64,000 bases of DNA from Blastobasis lacticolella (taxonomy: Eukaryota > Arthropoda > Insecta > Lepidoptera > Blastobasidae): positions 16,248,122-16,312,121 of the forward strand of contig LR990044.1 in assembly GCA_905147135.1 (NCBI GenBank), read 5' to 3'. Shown here in pieces: positions 46,441 to 58,257 of this stretch. The position numbers were made by a program, and so were the translations under genes. The stretch's first letter is position 1, and every line of letters starts with the position of its first letter. The notes below the pieces were generated by a model. The model was given only the letters and a program-made list of their open reading frames with translations. It ran no database searches and was not told the origin of the DNA.

Positions 46441-46560
46441 TCGGTAGGGCAAAGCGGGGTACCCTGTTCGAATTGGAACCGCCGGACTAGGGAAGTACCT
46501 CCACCTTACAGAATACGGCAGCCATGTGGCTGCCGTATTATTATTATATAATAATTATAT
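46440..46560. repeat. Repeat end with perfect hairpin
   Basis: AATACGGCAGCCA (46512-46524), TG, TGGCTGCCGTATT (46527-46539): perfect 13-base arms with a 2-base gap. It follows a GC-rich segment (GGACTAGGGAAGTACCTCCA) and precedes AT-rich DNA. Possibly the end of a DNA element. Confidence 0.55.
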
Positions 46561-46719
46561 TATTTGTAGTTCCAACCGGTTAGTTAGGTATAAAGTGCTC
46601 CATAGGGTGGTGATTTGGGGAACCGTGGTTTTGGCAATTGAGGGGCACTTTTTTGCTGCCATAGCAACGTCATATACATAGTATTTCTTTTCTCTGTGGT
46701 GTTATAAACCTATGCAACG

Positions 46720-46795
46720 CGTTGACAATACCCCTGGTGTTGCTAATGTCTATAGGCAGCGTTTTCTGTTTACCTACCGAATGGCAAAAGTAAAA
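46720..46795 (+). mobile_element. LINE 3' end fragment
   Basis: CAATACCCCTGGTGTTGCTA, ATGTCTATAGGCAGCG, GTTTACCTACCGAATGG: a decayed copy of the shared LINE tail. Confidence 0.55.
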
Positions 46796-47052
46796 TGAAA
46801 AAGCACAAGAAATGGGAATAAATACACGAAAATTTTAAACCGCAATGTCGTTACTTCTGCCATGGGGAGGCGTATAATGGGAACTCACTCAGCATAATGC
46901 CATGACTGACACTGTGACGGCGGTTTTCTGTGGCTTCGTAGTATGAGGAAGAAGCCTACGATATGTGTAATCCTTTGAATTTTACGAATAAAATGTTAAA
47001 TATCGATTATTGAATTACAAATGTGGAAATAATTTACAGTTACCTAACGAAC

Positions 47053-47160
47053 TGGGAAGTAATGGCGGAGGATAGGGGCCAATGGCGAATTCTTGTTTCA
47101 GAGGCCAGGATCCACTTCGGGTCGCTGAGCCAGCGAAGTAAGTAAGTAAATAAGTACTTA
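47053..47160 (+). pseudogene. LINE ORF2 C-terminus with (AAGT)n tail
   Basis: A continuous frame reads WEVMAEDRGQWRILVSEARI, HFGSLSQRSK and a stop at 47143-47145. The stop lies within the AGTAAGTAAGTAAATAAGTA tail. MAEDR..WR.LVSEA is the ending of a class of RTE-type LINEs. The copy keeps only its last 30 codons and tail. Confidence 0.7.
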
Positions 47161-47515
47161 GTAATATATACATACCTACACAAAACTTCGGTTTCCTCCT
47201 AAACTTTAAGAAAGGGGCAGAAACTTACGCCCTTAACAGACTGCTACTATAATACATCATAGCCAAATATTACATAATATTAAACGCCACGATATTAAAT
47301 TCCTAAAGTTTCGAGCAATTACTCTATTATTACTGCAAACACAAACTGTCTGTATAGTTATTACATCCACAACAACAATTTTCCTTGATTATCCAAACAG
47401 TGTAATTAATACAAATATCGGTACAGCTCTCAACATAATCCCGGTTGTAATAATTGAGCAATACTGATTATATCTAATTAGCATTTTGTTATTGGTGGTT
47501 ACTGACATAATAGGA
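47161..47515. other. Gene-free AT-rich stretch
   Basis: Nothing recognised. Confidence 0.35.
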
Positions 47516-47524
47516 GATAATAAC

Positions 47525-47675
47525 GAATGTTATCATACATACATATCCTCACGACTGTTCCCCATACTGGTAGGCAGAGACCACATATTCCACTTGCTAC
47601 GGTAATGAAACAATTCTCTCGCTTCTTTCACATTCATCAACCTTTTCATTCATTCCTCAAAATTATATGAACACT
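47525..47675 (-). mobile_element. LINE 3' end (minus)
   Basis: ATACATACATATCCTCACGA, CTGTTCCCCATACTGGTAGG, CAGAGACCACA: the reverse of a common RTE-type untranslated end (recalled pattern). Confidence 0.45.
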
Positions 47676-48045
47676 AAGCCAGTTGAAAAGTTTTATAAGT
47701 TCCTGGAACGAATACTGAGGCAATATAATATGATAATACTGAACAAAGACCTCTAAAGTCTCTAAAACAATTACCTGTTTAGTAAATTTACTTTCGGAAA
47801 TGGTTTGCAGGTTTCTGTTTATTCTAGGCTTGGGTACTGCTCTTAGGTATTAGGGAGATGATTAAAATATGGCGCGGTAACGGACAAAGCCTGCGACTAA
47901 TACCTACATAATTCCTGTTAACTGGTGCAGCAATGTTTCTAAAGCATAATAAAGTTAGATATAAGTAACAGAATCTTCAGTTCAGGGTAAATATGTGTAA
48001 AAATGTGCCGAGTATTTTCCAGCAACGAATTAAATTATGACATAA
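47676..48045. other. Gene-free stretch
   Basis: Nothing recognised. Confidence 0.3.
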
Positions 48046-48150
48046 GAATCAAATCAATCAAATCAAATCATGTTTATTCAGTTGAGGTTTTTAACAAACG
48101 CTCATGAATGTCTTTATATTAAATATTACAATAATTATACAAAAATCAAA
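48046..48150 (-). mobile_element. Retroposon 3' end with (TGATT)n-type tail
   Basis: AATCAAATCAATCAAATCAA and ATCATGTTTATTCAG: a simple-repeat tail on the left and an untranslated end to its right, so minus orientation. Confidence 0.5.
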
Positions 48151-48800
48151 TAAAATGCTCAGGCACCGCGGTACCACCACCACAGGCCATAAAAAAAGGG
48201 AACTTCGCGACGCTAGCGCCGCTGGTTGTCTATCTGTCACTGTCAGTGACTGTCAGTGGATGATGCCGCTCGCTCACAAATAGATTAGGTACATATTTTG
48301 CATGTGCCTAGAAAAAACCGCACAAAATGCTATAATCACAAATATTTAAGTGTATAGCGTATTAGTGAATGTGTTATAAACAAATAATAACATACCCTCT
48401 GGTAAGTGCATAGGTACTTCATTACGATTTATACAACAATACAAAATTTTTAAATACTAAACATTGCAGTGCAGTAAACAGTGCCTTCACTTTATAGGTC
48501 ATTTATGATGATGATGGTCAGATTAGGATGTATCTCATACCCATACGGTGTCTACAAGCACCTACAACCCAGACTCAGTTGAGGTTACAGATGTAAATAT
48601 GCCCATTTTATCTTATGTCTTATTGTACCTACAATAAAATGGGCATATACAAATAAGTTCACTACATAAAATCAAGATACAATATGAACAGCCTGTTCCA
48701 TAATGCCTACCCTAATTATTAGGTAATAAAATACATTTAATCCTTTAGGCATTACACGATAATCTATCAGCTAAAGCTGATAAAGAATTTAAGAAAAGAA
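48151..48800. other. Gene-free stretch
   Basis: Contains short inverted pieces such as ATGCCCATTTTAT (about 48600) against ATAAAATGGGCAT (about 48634), a hairpin with a loop of about 20 bases. No gene. Confidence 0.4.
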
Positions 48801-49100
48801 GATGTAAGAGATATCGCGGATAAGATCGAAGAAGCACGGCTGCGCTGGTTTGGTCACGTGTTGCGTATGCCCCAGGGATACGTGGGAAATAGGTGTCTAA
48901 ACCTGCCTGTCTAAAGGAAAAAAGTCCCGCGGAAGACCTACCTAAGAAGCGATGGATTGACATCGCCGAGTCGGAAGCGAGAGCGTTACGGCTTACGACG
49001 TGAGGATGCCGAAGATCGGGCAAAGTGAAGAAAACAAAACAGGAAAGCGGACCCTGGCAGCACCCGGGATTGACCGCTCGAATGATGATGATGATGATAA
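48801..49100 (+). mobile_element. RTE-type LINE 3' end, ATG tail (copy 3)
   Basis: Reads DVRDIADKIEEARLRWFGHV, LRMPQGYVGNRCLNLPV and a stop. Remnants of the arginine/lysine-rich C-terminus follow in other frames, then an ATGATGATGATGATGA tail at 49082-49098. It is the longest copy toward the N-terminus of the three. Confidence 0.75.
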
Positions 49101-49815
49101 GAAGAGAAGATTTAATTGATTGCCAATTTTATCGAAAAGCGGAGAGTGTGCGGAAAATGCAAACCTCTAATTGAGACAGTTAAGGAAAGCAAAAAAACAA
49201 ACAAACAAAGTAGAATACCAACAAATAAAATAGATACAGAGAATGTAGTTCGGGCGTTGTAGCAAGCAAACTTCTCTAAGATCTTAATTCGGGGTGCAAT
49301 GCCAACTCCTCCCCTTCTTTCAAACGCGGTTTCTTTTTTTAACTTTAACTCAAACTATGTATTTTTTAAAGTTGACATTAGAAGTGTTTACCGCTCTCTT
49401 AGATATAGTGGTTCAAAGTAGAAAATTACTCTACCATATGAAAGGACAGATCCAATGAAGATATTGGTCATGATCTCTTGGACGACCTGAATACCAACTT
49501 GCCAGCGAAATATACCAGGACATCGTAAGGCGAGATACAAGTGCCATCCACGAAACGTGTTGACTATCAAGCAAGAGTAACAAACACGATAGCTTCAAAC
49601 CCCGCTGTAGTGGTAGTGTAACTTTTCAAATATGCTACGGTGACGGGAGGCCAACGTACAATCTGGTCGCTAGACGATTTAAAGATTGAAGTAATCACGG
49701 GTAATACACGGGATATAACAAGTGTCAACAAGTGATTCACGGGTTATAACAACATACAGAAAACGCTGCTGCCCCTTGTTTAGGCTGTGGAGATCCAAGA
49801 TAACTGAGTTTTTTT
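49101..49815. other. Gene-free stretch
   Basis: A short (AAAC)n run at about 49192-49208. Nothing else recognised. Confidence 0.35.
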
Positions 49816-49819
49816 TTAT

Positions 49820-49935
49820 ATACCTCTAAGGTGGCAAACAAGCTTACGGCCTGTCTGATAGTAAGCAGTCACTGCAGCCTATGGACTTTTGCAATACCAG
49901 GGCATCATCCTGCGATGCCGACCCCGTAAAAAGCT
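49820..49935 (-). mobile_element. LINE 3' end fragment (minus)
   Basis: GGTGGCAAACAAGCTTACGG, CCTGTCTGATAGTAAGCAGT, CACTGCAGCCTATGGACTTT, TGCAATACCAG: close to 26430-26530. Confidence 0.6.
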
Positions 49936-50445
49936 TTCACTATGTGGGGTCCTCCATATATTACGTCAGCGAGCACCAAGACAAACTTTATAACACTGTA
50001 TGCATATCACAAACTCGCCAAAACATAATAAAAAGGTCTTGTATGGATAGAAGCACTATCACTATACACTCGACTCTAATGTGGAGCGTAACAAAATTGT
50101 GACTGTTTACTTTTAATAAAAATGTTGGCTGGGCACGCTTCTATAACATGCAGAAAATATGAAAAGCAAAGTTTGTAAAGTGTTCCTATGTAATAATATT
50201 AAACGAGAAATATATTCTTGGTAACTGCTCCATAAGTCCATATATTCAATGCAAAATTTGAGATATTGTGTTGAGCAATTAATTTGACATAGATACCTAT
50301 TTTGAATCCAGAGAAGCTTCATCATCATGTCAGCCACATAACGTCTACTACCTCATAATTAGGTGTCTTCGCCTGAACTTTCTATACAGCTTTATCCCTC
50401 GTACATCTATCGGTTGTAAGAATAAACTCAGTTAATCTATCATAC
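49936..50445. other. Gene-free stretch
   Basis: Nothing recognised. Confidence 0.3.
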
Positions 50446-50446
50446 T

Positions 50447-50632
50447 ATACATTCAGGCGACTGAATGTGTAACCACGATCCAATCTGGTCATGCTCCCCT
50501 GGTAGCAGGGTCATGGAGGTCAGGTGACAGTAGCTCCACTGTAATAAACTGGCAAATCCTGGATCGTGGTCAAGGCGGACCCCGGGCCCCGGTGCGCGAG
50601 AGCGCAACAGGGCCATTAACGCCAAGAGGATT
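50447..50632 (+). mobile_element. SINE body and tail, opposite orientation
   Basis: ACATTCAGGCGACTGAATGT, GGTAGCAGGGTCATGGAGGT, GGATCGTGGTCAAGGCGGAC, CATTAACGCCAAGAGGAT. It is the only copy in the plus orientation here and lacks the tRNA-like head. Confidence 0.75.
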
Positions 50633-50639
50633 AATTTAA

Positions 50640-51955
50640 ATTTTTATAATATGTCACAATATACTTCGCTCCTACCTCGTGGGGACATAATTCCAACTTA
50701 TAAACAGCTACTATGAGGACGTTCACTCACTCCGTTTATACGCATCCAGCCAACCATTTCATCAAAGCGCTTTAAACATGCTCGCAGGCTATGTTAACGT
50801 TTCCGGAACCAAAAAATCTGATGTATAAGCTCACACTACTCCGCCGTCTCTGTGCTCTGTGATATACAACCCTGGTTTAGAGTAAAATGGCCTCTCAGGA
50901 CGTATATTACAAGTCAACGTTCTCTTTTTACTTTTCGCTGTAAGAGAGAAATGCTGTAGGTGTGAGCGTAATGGATGATGCAGCAATTGTTTATGCCCTC
51001 ACTTCAAGCATTACTTAGAACAGATTGAAAAGGATAGAGCGACTTTCTCAGTCGGAAACTTGTTGTAGAAGCTATCCATCTCGCCAGTTACACTCGAAAC
51101 AGTTGAAGGATCAGCTGTTATTTATTTGTATTTTTATTTTATAGGGCTTTTTTATTTATCGTTTTATAAATAATGGATAATGGATTCCAATGAGCAAGCG
51201 GGTGACCCGTAGAGAGCAGATTTGTCTTTAGTAAGTACGATTTCTAAGTAATTGCCTTGATGAACTTATTTCATTAAGCACCGAGTATCACTTAACAAAC
51301 TGATATAATAGCATACCTTTCTCTAAACTCACTTAAACTTCCAAGTACCTAAATATAGTTATCGAGTAAACGTTCTCCAATTTTACCTGGAAAATCTTAA
51401 GTAGTTCATACACAAGTAGTTCGTTCCTAAGAACTTAGACTTCTAAGAACTTTATTGGTAATCGACTTAAGGCTACACTATGCTAAAGACAAGGCAGGAG
51501 CAGCTGCTGTTTAATATTATAATAACCTTAAAAATTACGATAAATAAATAGAATGCGCAGGTATTGCAAAAGAAACAATAAAGAGGCTTTATTTTTGAAC
51601 CACTCGCCTAAGTTGAGCAGTCAAATATATTGGCAACACAATATTCAATATTGACAAATACTGAATTTTTCATGCCAATAAGCAAACTGAAAATTGCTCA
51701 AAAATACCTACTGGCCACGTGGTTCGAATGCGTGGATGATAACTCTGAATAGATTAATCTCAGTATTATTTTAAATTATCATTTCATTCCAACGTTTCAA
51801 CTCACGTTCGTTTCGGCTCAATCTACCCGCGAACATGATGACTGTAAAGTGACCAAAACGACGCGCGATGGGTTCAAATGTTTAGGACAGAGTGAGCTGA
51901 GTTTTTTCAGGGTTACAGAGTTGGTGCCATTGTAAAAGTTGTTTGTTAGCACGAT
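50640..51955. other. Gene-free stretch
   Basis: No recognised gene or repeat. Confidence 0.35.
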
Positions 51956-51963
51956 TACATGTA

Positions 51964-52988
51964 CCTAGTCTTGCCATAAATATTGTAATAAAGAAAAAAA
52001 TAATCTATTGAAGATCGGGACTGGACGACGGCCAGTCTTCAGCTCTGATGAAGTCGGAAACGTTCGATTCCAACCAAGCTTTGTGACCCGGCGCCGAGTC
52101 TTAATGGAAGGACCATTCATGGTTAATGAACATGGTGTTGTTAAGGGGCCTAACTACCTTCTCAAGAATGGTATCTTGATACACTTGTGCCGATGTTTTG
52201 ATACCTTTTTCACAAAAGTATGGTCAGTCAGTATGCTCAGTCACTCATTCATAGCTAACACCCCACCAAACCATCACTGAAGTCGGATAATGCCCACGTT
52301 GCACTCTGTCGACTAATTGGGAAGCTTTCTTAGAGCTTTGAGCATAAATACGGTCATTTTGTTTGTTAAAATGTTGCTCAATTGTAAAAAAATGTCTCAT
52401 CCGTAAACAAAATTTATCTGTGACCTCCCTTTGCGTACCCCTTCAGTAGTTGTTTCAATTTAAACACCCTATTCTTTTTTAAATTATCAGTTAAGAAATG
52501 TCCAGTACGTCTCTCATAGGCTGCAAGTCCTAAGTCATCTTTAAAAATACGCGACATGGTTCTAGGTGCTATCTTCATCTCCGGAGATAAAATCTTTTGC
52601 TTTTGGACAGGATTTCTTAGAATTATTTCTCTTATTGCTTTGACCACCTTTTTCGTACGAACACTACGTGAACGGCCAGATCTTTTTCTATCACAAACAG
52701 AGGAGGTCTCATTGTACCTATCAATAGCCCGGTACACAAACATTTGACTAATACCAAGCGTGTGGAGAGTTTCAAAAATTGCATACCTACTTTATGTAGG
52801 TAATGCAATCACGGCGATTCGGTTCTCTTTATCACCCCACTCCAAAATAATATCGCAAAATATTGTAGAATGTATTGGCGCCAAAATAAGAAAAGACAAT
52901 GAAAAATCAAATAAAAATGACAGATTCCAAATTCAAATGTAATATTTTGTTTATTTTTAATTGTAACAGTATTTATGGCCAGACTAAG
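51964..52988 (-). mobile_element. Mariner (maT-like) transposon remnant
   Basis: Both ends survive: CCTAGTCTTGCCATAAAT at the left and, on the opposite strand, CTTAGTCTGGCCATAAAT at the right. Each is flanked by TA (51962-51963 and 52989-52990), the target duplication of Tc1/mariner elements. The element is 1,025 bases, shorter than the usual 1.3 kb, so it has internal losses. The transposase lies on the minus strand between the ends. Confidence 0.85.
52012..52850 (-). pseudogene. Broken mariner transposase
   Basis: Transposases of this family bind the element ends, cut and paste at TA. The N-terminal region is readable as KENRIAVIAL then IFETLHTLGISQMFVYRAID. A long open part (52747-52414) carries VYRAIDRYNETSSVCDRKRS, the DNA-binding KIAPRTMSRIFKDDLGL and RRTGHFLTDNLKKNR, ending at a stop. 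Beyond the stop come ILFTDE (first catalytic aspartate), NKQNDRIYAQSS, PTSVMV and WWGV. Then follow KGIKTSAQVYQDTILEKVVR, SAPGHKAW and FIRAEDWPSSSPDL, where the second catalytic aspartate region is broken by a stop. The frame is lost just after SSSPDL, so the third catalytic aspartate and the C-terminus are deleted. Inactive. Confidence 0.85.
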
Positions 52989-53159
52989 TATATTGTATCC
53001 CTTGGTATCATGAATTTGAAGTCACTCTGTATAAAGTCATTTTCGTTCAAAGTCATTTCATTTTAAATAAAAACGGCTGGTGGTGAGAGCGATTATCCTC
53101 GGGAAGTCAATAAGGTGTTCTACGAATTCATTTAACTGATGTAATCATTCACTTCTGCT

Positions 53160-53470
53160 GCTGAGGAGAAGCCTAGCCCAGTACGTTGGGACTGTGAGGC
53201 CCTGAAGCTTTAAAGGCTTTTAAATATTTAAGCAAAAAGCGCAGGTAACCGGGCAGCTGGCTCGTTCCTCGGACAGAGGATAAGCATTGCTATCCAACAA
53301 GGCAACGCAGCTAGCTTTTTGGGCACCATTCCTGGGTACAGCGGTGTGGATGATTTTTTAATATGTAATCATTTATTGTTAGTGTTTATTTATTTCTTAC
53401 TTTTTTGAGGTATTTGTAAATATTTTGTCTGTAACTAAGTAATAAAATGTATTTGAAGTGATTATCCAAA
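53160..53470 (+). mobile_element. LINE 3' end, family shared with 37770
   Basis: GGTAACCGGGCAGCTGGCTC, CAACAAGGCAACGCAGCTAG, GGGCACCATTCCTGGGTACA, GCGGTGTGGATGATTTTTTA, then an AT-rich end near AATAAAATG. Confidence 0.6.
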
Positions 53471-54635
53471 ACTAATTACCATTCTCATAATAATTTTCAT
53501 TCGAACTTTCCCCATTCCTGAATTTTGCCAGACTCATTTTTTCTTCTCTTTGTATTTCCTTTCGAAGATATCCCCAGTCGAATCTATCATGGATCATAAA
53601 AGGATCAGCGGCCATAGCCAAGAGGTTTCGTTAATCTACAATCGTTTGTGGTAGAAAAAATGTATGGGATTTGACATAAGCTAACGTTATCTGACATAAG
53701 CTGTTTGTGGTAGAAATTCTTGGTCCATGGACAATTCACGTACTTTCGGTGTACAAAGAAGGCGGATTGGCGGATGATCCTATACAATCAGAGTCAATGT
53801 AGATGTTGGTAGAAATAGTCGAACTTCGACCTGTAAGTTTTCTACCATACACGCATCACGCAAGCGGAGCTGTCAAAGATGGCTAGACCGGCTGGGCTTG
53901 GAACTAGACAAACACCTACGGCATAGAGTCATAGACCAATGGCACAGACTCTATGTTCAAGTCTACAAGCAGGTCAAGATCCTGGCTTTGGCCAAGGAAT
54001 TTTTTTAAATTTTTGAATCACTCACATCCACGGGATGCGCTTTCTAATGGTTGTCTTTTCTATCTCTGGCAATGTACCAATGGATGGTAGAGCACGCGAG
54101 CGCTAGCGTGGATGCGAGCGGTTTAAAAAAATAGGGCCCCAGGTCAAGATAGGTCAGATTCAGGTCCAGGATTAGGGAAAAGAATAAAAAAGATACAGAT
54201 CCAAGTCTTGGCTTATTGTCATGCTGATATACCTAATATAGTTTTTACGAGTAAAGTTGCAAACATTATCAAACTGCGATCCAAAAATATCGGACGACCT
54301 CAAATCCTCCATTAATGAAGATAAAGTCTTTTAATTGGCAACATATTTCGAGGGTGAAACGTTAGAGCATAAATTCTCATGTAAAAGAAAAGTAAATAAA
54401 CGGGATGAGAAAGAGCGGGTGATATATGGCTGTTGTAGGTGTTGAAGTGAGACAAAAACAGGAAGAGTGCGGGAAGCGGAAGCGCTCTGCTTTTTACAAA
54501 AACAATAAATCATACCCGAGTGTTTCGTATAAAAACTTTGTGTGTATTAATTGTGTGTACTTGTATTTGAATTTTGTGTAATCGCCACGTGTAAAGTGTA
54601 TTCACGACATCATCATGCACCGATATTTTTAGGGA
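53471..54635. other. Gene-free stretch
   Basis: Nothing recognised beyond a GC-rich patch at 54085-54125. Confidence 0.35.
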
Positions 54636-54639
54636 CATA

Positions 54640-54935
54640 AAATCATCTTTTGGCGTTAATGACCCGGTTATGCTCTCGTACACGAGGGCCCGGGGTCCGC
54701 TTTAACAGGATTTGGCAGATTAAGTAATTACAGTGGAGCGACTGCCATCTGACCTCCGTGAGCCTGCTACCAGGGGAACTTGACAAGATTGGATCATGGT
54801 TACACATTTAGGTTTCGTCACGATATTTTCCTTCACCGTAAGAGCACCGGTTAGTATTCAACTAATGTACATAACTCAGAAATTCATTAGTACATGGCGG
54901 CAGTAGGATTTTAACCCGGTACCGCTCGGTATTTT
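54640..54935 (-). mobile_element. tRNA-derived SINE
   Basis: ATCATCTTTTGGCGTTAATG, GGGCCCGGGGTCCGC, GCGACTGCCATCTGACCTCC, GTACATGGCGGCAGTAGGAT, then a damaged B box (TTTTAACCCGGT). Small deletions in the body. Confidence 0.75.
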
Positions 54936-55615
54936 TCTAATGGCATTCCGTTCCTTTTACCTCTTTCTTTACGCGATTACCGTCCTCTTGGTTAAGCTTG
55001 TGTCTTGGCTATGTAAAATCAACTGCCGGAGATATTTTATTAATGGAGTATATCGCTAAAAATCACATATTATTATATCAAAATCTTCCCGATTACTAAC
55101 CGGGGAAAGAACCACTGTCTTGAAATACAGAACAAAAACGAGGATGCCCACTTTGTCTGTGGAGGTCTAAACTTGTCTGCTTCCTAAGATTAGTCGCCGT
55201 ATGTGAAACCAGGTAAGTAGAAGGAATTGGTGCTATATTTTACGCCACCGGACACCACATGACCTAAATAATATTTTTGCACAAATAAAAGCACAATTTA
55301 CCGTTATTTTTCGTACTAAACTTGTGCACCTAAAACAAGAGTCTCTAGTAACCAGTATTGGCTATAACATTATAAATTTTTTAATCATTTCCTACTACGC
55401 ACTTAAAGGTACGCACTGGCGGCTGATCGACCCTTGAGCACTTTTTCAAATCTATGCCTTGATCATAACGATGCCATGTGACAGATCGTCGCGAAGTTGC
55501 CATAGTAACGCCCAAATTTCTATTAACAGACATGAGCATCGTTGCGATCAAGGATGTTTAGAGTACATTTCTTTGCAGTTTCTGCAAAAATTATCTCGTG
55601 AAGCAATCGTTTTTG
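54936..55615. other. Gene-free stretch
   Basis: Nothing recognised. Confidence 0.3.
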
Positions 55616-55620
55616 TGACA

Positions 55621-55962
55621 AGATATCTTAGCATTAATGTCCCAGTTGTGCTCTCCCGCACGAGGGCCCGGGGTCCGCCGTAACGTTGATCCAAGATTTT
55701 TCACATCAGGTAATTACAGTGGAGCGACTGCCATCTGACCTCCGTGACCCTGTTGACAGGAGAACCTGACCAGATTAGATCATGGTTACACATTCAGTCG
55801 TCTGAATGTGTAGGTTTCATCACGACGTTTTCCCTCACCATAAGAACATATGTTAGTGTTCAACTAAGGTACATAACTCAGAAAAGAGCCAGTGGTGCAT
55901 GGCGGCAGTGGGATTAGAACCCAGGTACCTCACGCTTACGAACTGCACCGATACTCCACGAT
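55621..55962 (-). mobile_element. tRNA-derived SINE, near full length
   Basis: Tail side ATATCTTAGCATTAATGTCC, body GCGACTGCCATCTGACCTCC and TTTTCCCTCACCATAAGAAC, head side GGCAGTGGGATTAGAACCCA. It lies about 700 bases from the previous copy in the same orientation. Confidence 0.75.
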
Positions 55963-56735
55963 TTTTTTGTGAAACAGATATGTCGATTCGTCATTTAAAA
56001 ATGAGTCAAAGGACCGTCCGCACGCGGATTAGCGCATGCGTCTGTCGCGGGTAAATTGGTCGTTCAGTTCTACGCGGATCGTGATTGCAATCCGCGGCGG
56101 GTAGCTAGCTCTCCGCCACGCGGACAGCTCCGCGTCGCATTGAACGGACTGTATAGGTTACATACATTATACCGTCGGCCACGGACATCCGCCTAAGTCA
56201 TCCGCGTCGCACTGAACCAAGGCAAATACGTTACCACATCAAACATAGCTTTCCAAAAGCATTTCCAATACGAACGTCTGCCGCACAAAATACCGCGCAT
56301 GGTCCCAAATCGGGAATAACATTCCGCACATTCAGCAACTACTCGATCGAGTGAACGATGATAACATTGACTACGTGAAATCAAATTGATCCCAGATTAA
56401 TTTAATTGGAATATCAGCCATTCGTGCGTTAATCAGAATCGACACAGGCTTTGGTTGCTTTATCAATGATTAGGATGTTTAATTTGATTTCGTCTACGCA
56501 AGTGGTTTTAGCCAGCTTAATGCCTTGTTGTATGTATAGTGTAATACGGCCTTTGGAATGTAAGCGTAACTATTAATTAGAATTTAATATTTACATTTAA
56601 TTTTCTTACCTGTTAGTAGGCAAAACGTAGGAAGAAGATACCTACCTACTTAATTTAATATTTAAAGCCGATTTGGAGTACATTTCCAAACAAAATACCT
56701 TTAAAGGGTCAGCTGCGATGATTCCAGTTAACAAT
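55963..56735. other. Gene-free stretch with GC-rich repeats
   Basis: At 56005-56215, CGCACGCGGATT, TCCGCGGCGGG, CCGCGTCGCATTGAAC and CCGCGTCGCACTGAAC recur within 200 bases. Possibly the end of an unidentified DNA element. No gene. Confidence 0.45.
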
Positions 56736-56942
56736 AGAGTAGGTATACCTACTCGCGTACGAGAGCCCGCGACCATAATCCAGGATCTGACAGATCAGAT
56801 AATTACAGTGGAGCAACTGCCATCTGACCTGAACAGATTGGATCATGATTACACATTCAGTCGCCTGAATGTGCAGATTTCATCACGATGTTTTCCCTCA
56901 CCGTAAGAGCAGCGGTTAGAATTCAACTAATGTAGACAACTC

Positions 56943-57117
56943 AGGAATTAAATCACTTTTTGTACACTAGTTCCACTTTATTATACCAATTTTATTTAAT
57001 TGCCACCGGTTTCGAATTACTCATCTTCAGGCAATGATTTTATATTTTGTTTACAATCTATATGTAGGTACCGACAAATAATAATTTAAATTGATGTGGG
57101 TACCGACAGTACATTAT
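56943..57117. repeat. Left inverted terminal repeat of PLE
   Basis: Pairs with 58080-58257 in opposite orientation, with roughly one difference per dozen bases by eye. Confidence 0.85.
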
Positions 57118-57298
57118 TGTAACATGTAACATTATTTTTAGGATGTCACAGTGCAGACAAATGTACAGTATGTCAATATAATACAAATTACAAGTAGTCA
57201 ACATTTTTTAAGTATGGCAATTGTTATACATTTAAATAAATGGCAAAAAATATAAATTATACCGAATTTAAAATAGGTGATGTCGATAATGAAATTTG

Positions 57299-58086
57299 TT
57301 AATTAATTATATTATCCTTCTTCAGTCTGTTTACTTCTAAAGCTTCTAGTCCATCCAGTCTACGTCCTTTCCCAGCTATATGAAGGTATTTTATGCCATT
57401 ATCTGGATTAAAAATATGGTTTTCCTTATTAAGGTGTTCCGCAAACGTCGAGGTTTGTGTCATTTTTCATCAGCTAGCTATATGTTCTTTAATTCTTGTT
57501 TTAAACTTCCTTTTTGTTTGACCTATTTATATTTTAGCACACGTGTCACATGTCAGACTATAGATTCCACTTTAATTTTCAATGGGTATCTTATCCTTAT
57601 CAAGGACCCCAGCGATTTTATGCTATAAAATGCAGTCTTTTGCTGAACGCTATTGCAAATTTTCTTCAATTTGTGTGTTATAGGTCCAACATAGGGAATT
57701 GTTGCCCATATTTTCGTAGGTTTGTTAATTTCTAAAGCCATGGGTGCCAACATTTTCCTAGTTCATACTCTTTGCTTGCGCATGAGAATATTGTTTATTA
57801 GTTTTTTGGTGTAGCCATTGTTTATCGCTATCTGTTCTATAGTTTTCAAATCTCTATTAAAGTTTTCTCGACTCATTAGTACACTTAATAATTTATGGAT
57901 AAACGCGTGGAAAGCCGCATGTTTGTAACTGTCTGGATGCCGGGATATCGCGTGTATAATATTATCTCTATATGTCTCTTTACGATATATTTTATATTCA
58001 TGTCGATCGTTCGTGATATCTATTGTATTGTCAAGAAAATTATTGGTTTTTTCACCAATTTGTTTCCACCAATGGTTGTTCCACAA
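57299..58086 (-). pseudogene. Penelope-like RT thumb and GIY-YIG endonuclease
   Basis: C-terminal half of a Penelope-like polyprotein, in which reverse transcriptase is fused to a GIY-YIG nuclease that opens the target. From 58086: WWKQIGEKTNNFLDNTIDIT, EYKIYRKETYRDNIIHA, HKLLSVLMSRENFNRDLKTI and EQIAINNGYTKKLINNIL, the end of the reverse transcriptase. A stop at 57763-57765 is in frame with the linker KPTKIWATIPYVGPITHKLK. After a frameshift near 57560 the nuclease reads SGIYSLTCDTCAKI, stop, IGQTKRKFKTRIKEHIAS, two stops, then STFAEHLNKENHIFNPDNGI and LEALEVNRLKKDN to a final stop at 57299. The GIY and I-G-Q-T motifs and the K-x-R-x-x-E-H catalytic region are visible; the tyrosine of the second motif is a stop. 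The palm domain with its catalytic aspartates is absent. Inactive. Confidence 0.85.
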
Positions 58087-58257
58087 ATGTATACTGTCGG
58101 TACCAACATCAATTTAAATTATTATTTGTCGGTACCTACATATAGCTTGTAAACAAAATATAAAATCATTGCTTGAAGATGAGTAATTCGAAACCGGTTG
58201 CAATTTAATAAAATATGTATAACAAAATGGAACTAGTGTACAAAAAGTGATTTAATT
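58080..58257. repeat. Right inverted terminal repeat of PLE
   Basis: Reverse complement partner of 56943-57117. It abuts the truncated 5' end of the coding remnant. Confidence 0.85.

Larger units (their letters stand above)
56943..58257 (-). mobile_element. Penelope-like element with inverted terminal repeats
   Basis: Long inverted repeats of about 175 bases (56943-57117 and 58080-58257) enclose a 5'-truncated Penelope-like retroelement. Landmarks in both arms are AAATCACTTTTTGTACACTA, CCGGTTTCGAATTACTCATC and CAAATAATAATTTAAATTGA. Penelope-like elements often carry repeats of this kind in direct or inverted order. The 3' untranslated part lies at about 57118-57298. About 45 extra bases follow the right arm before the SINE resumes. 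Confidence 0.85.
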
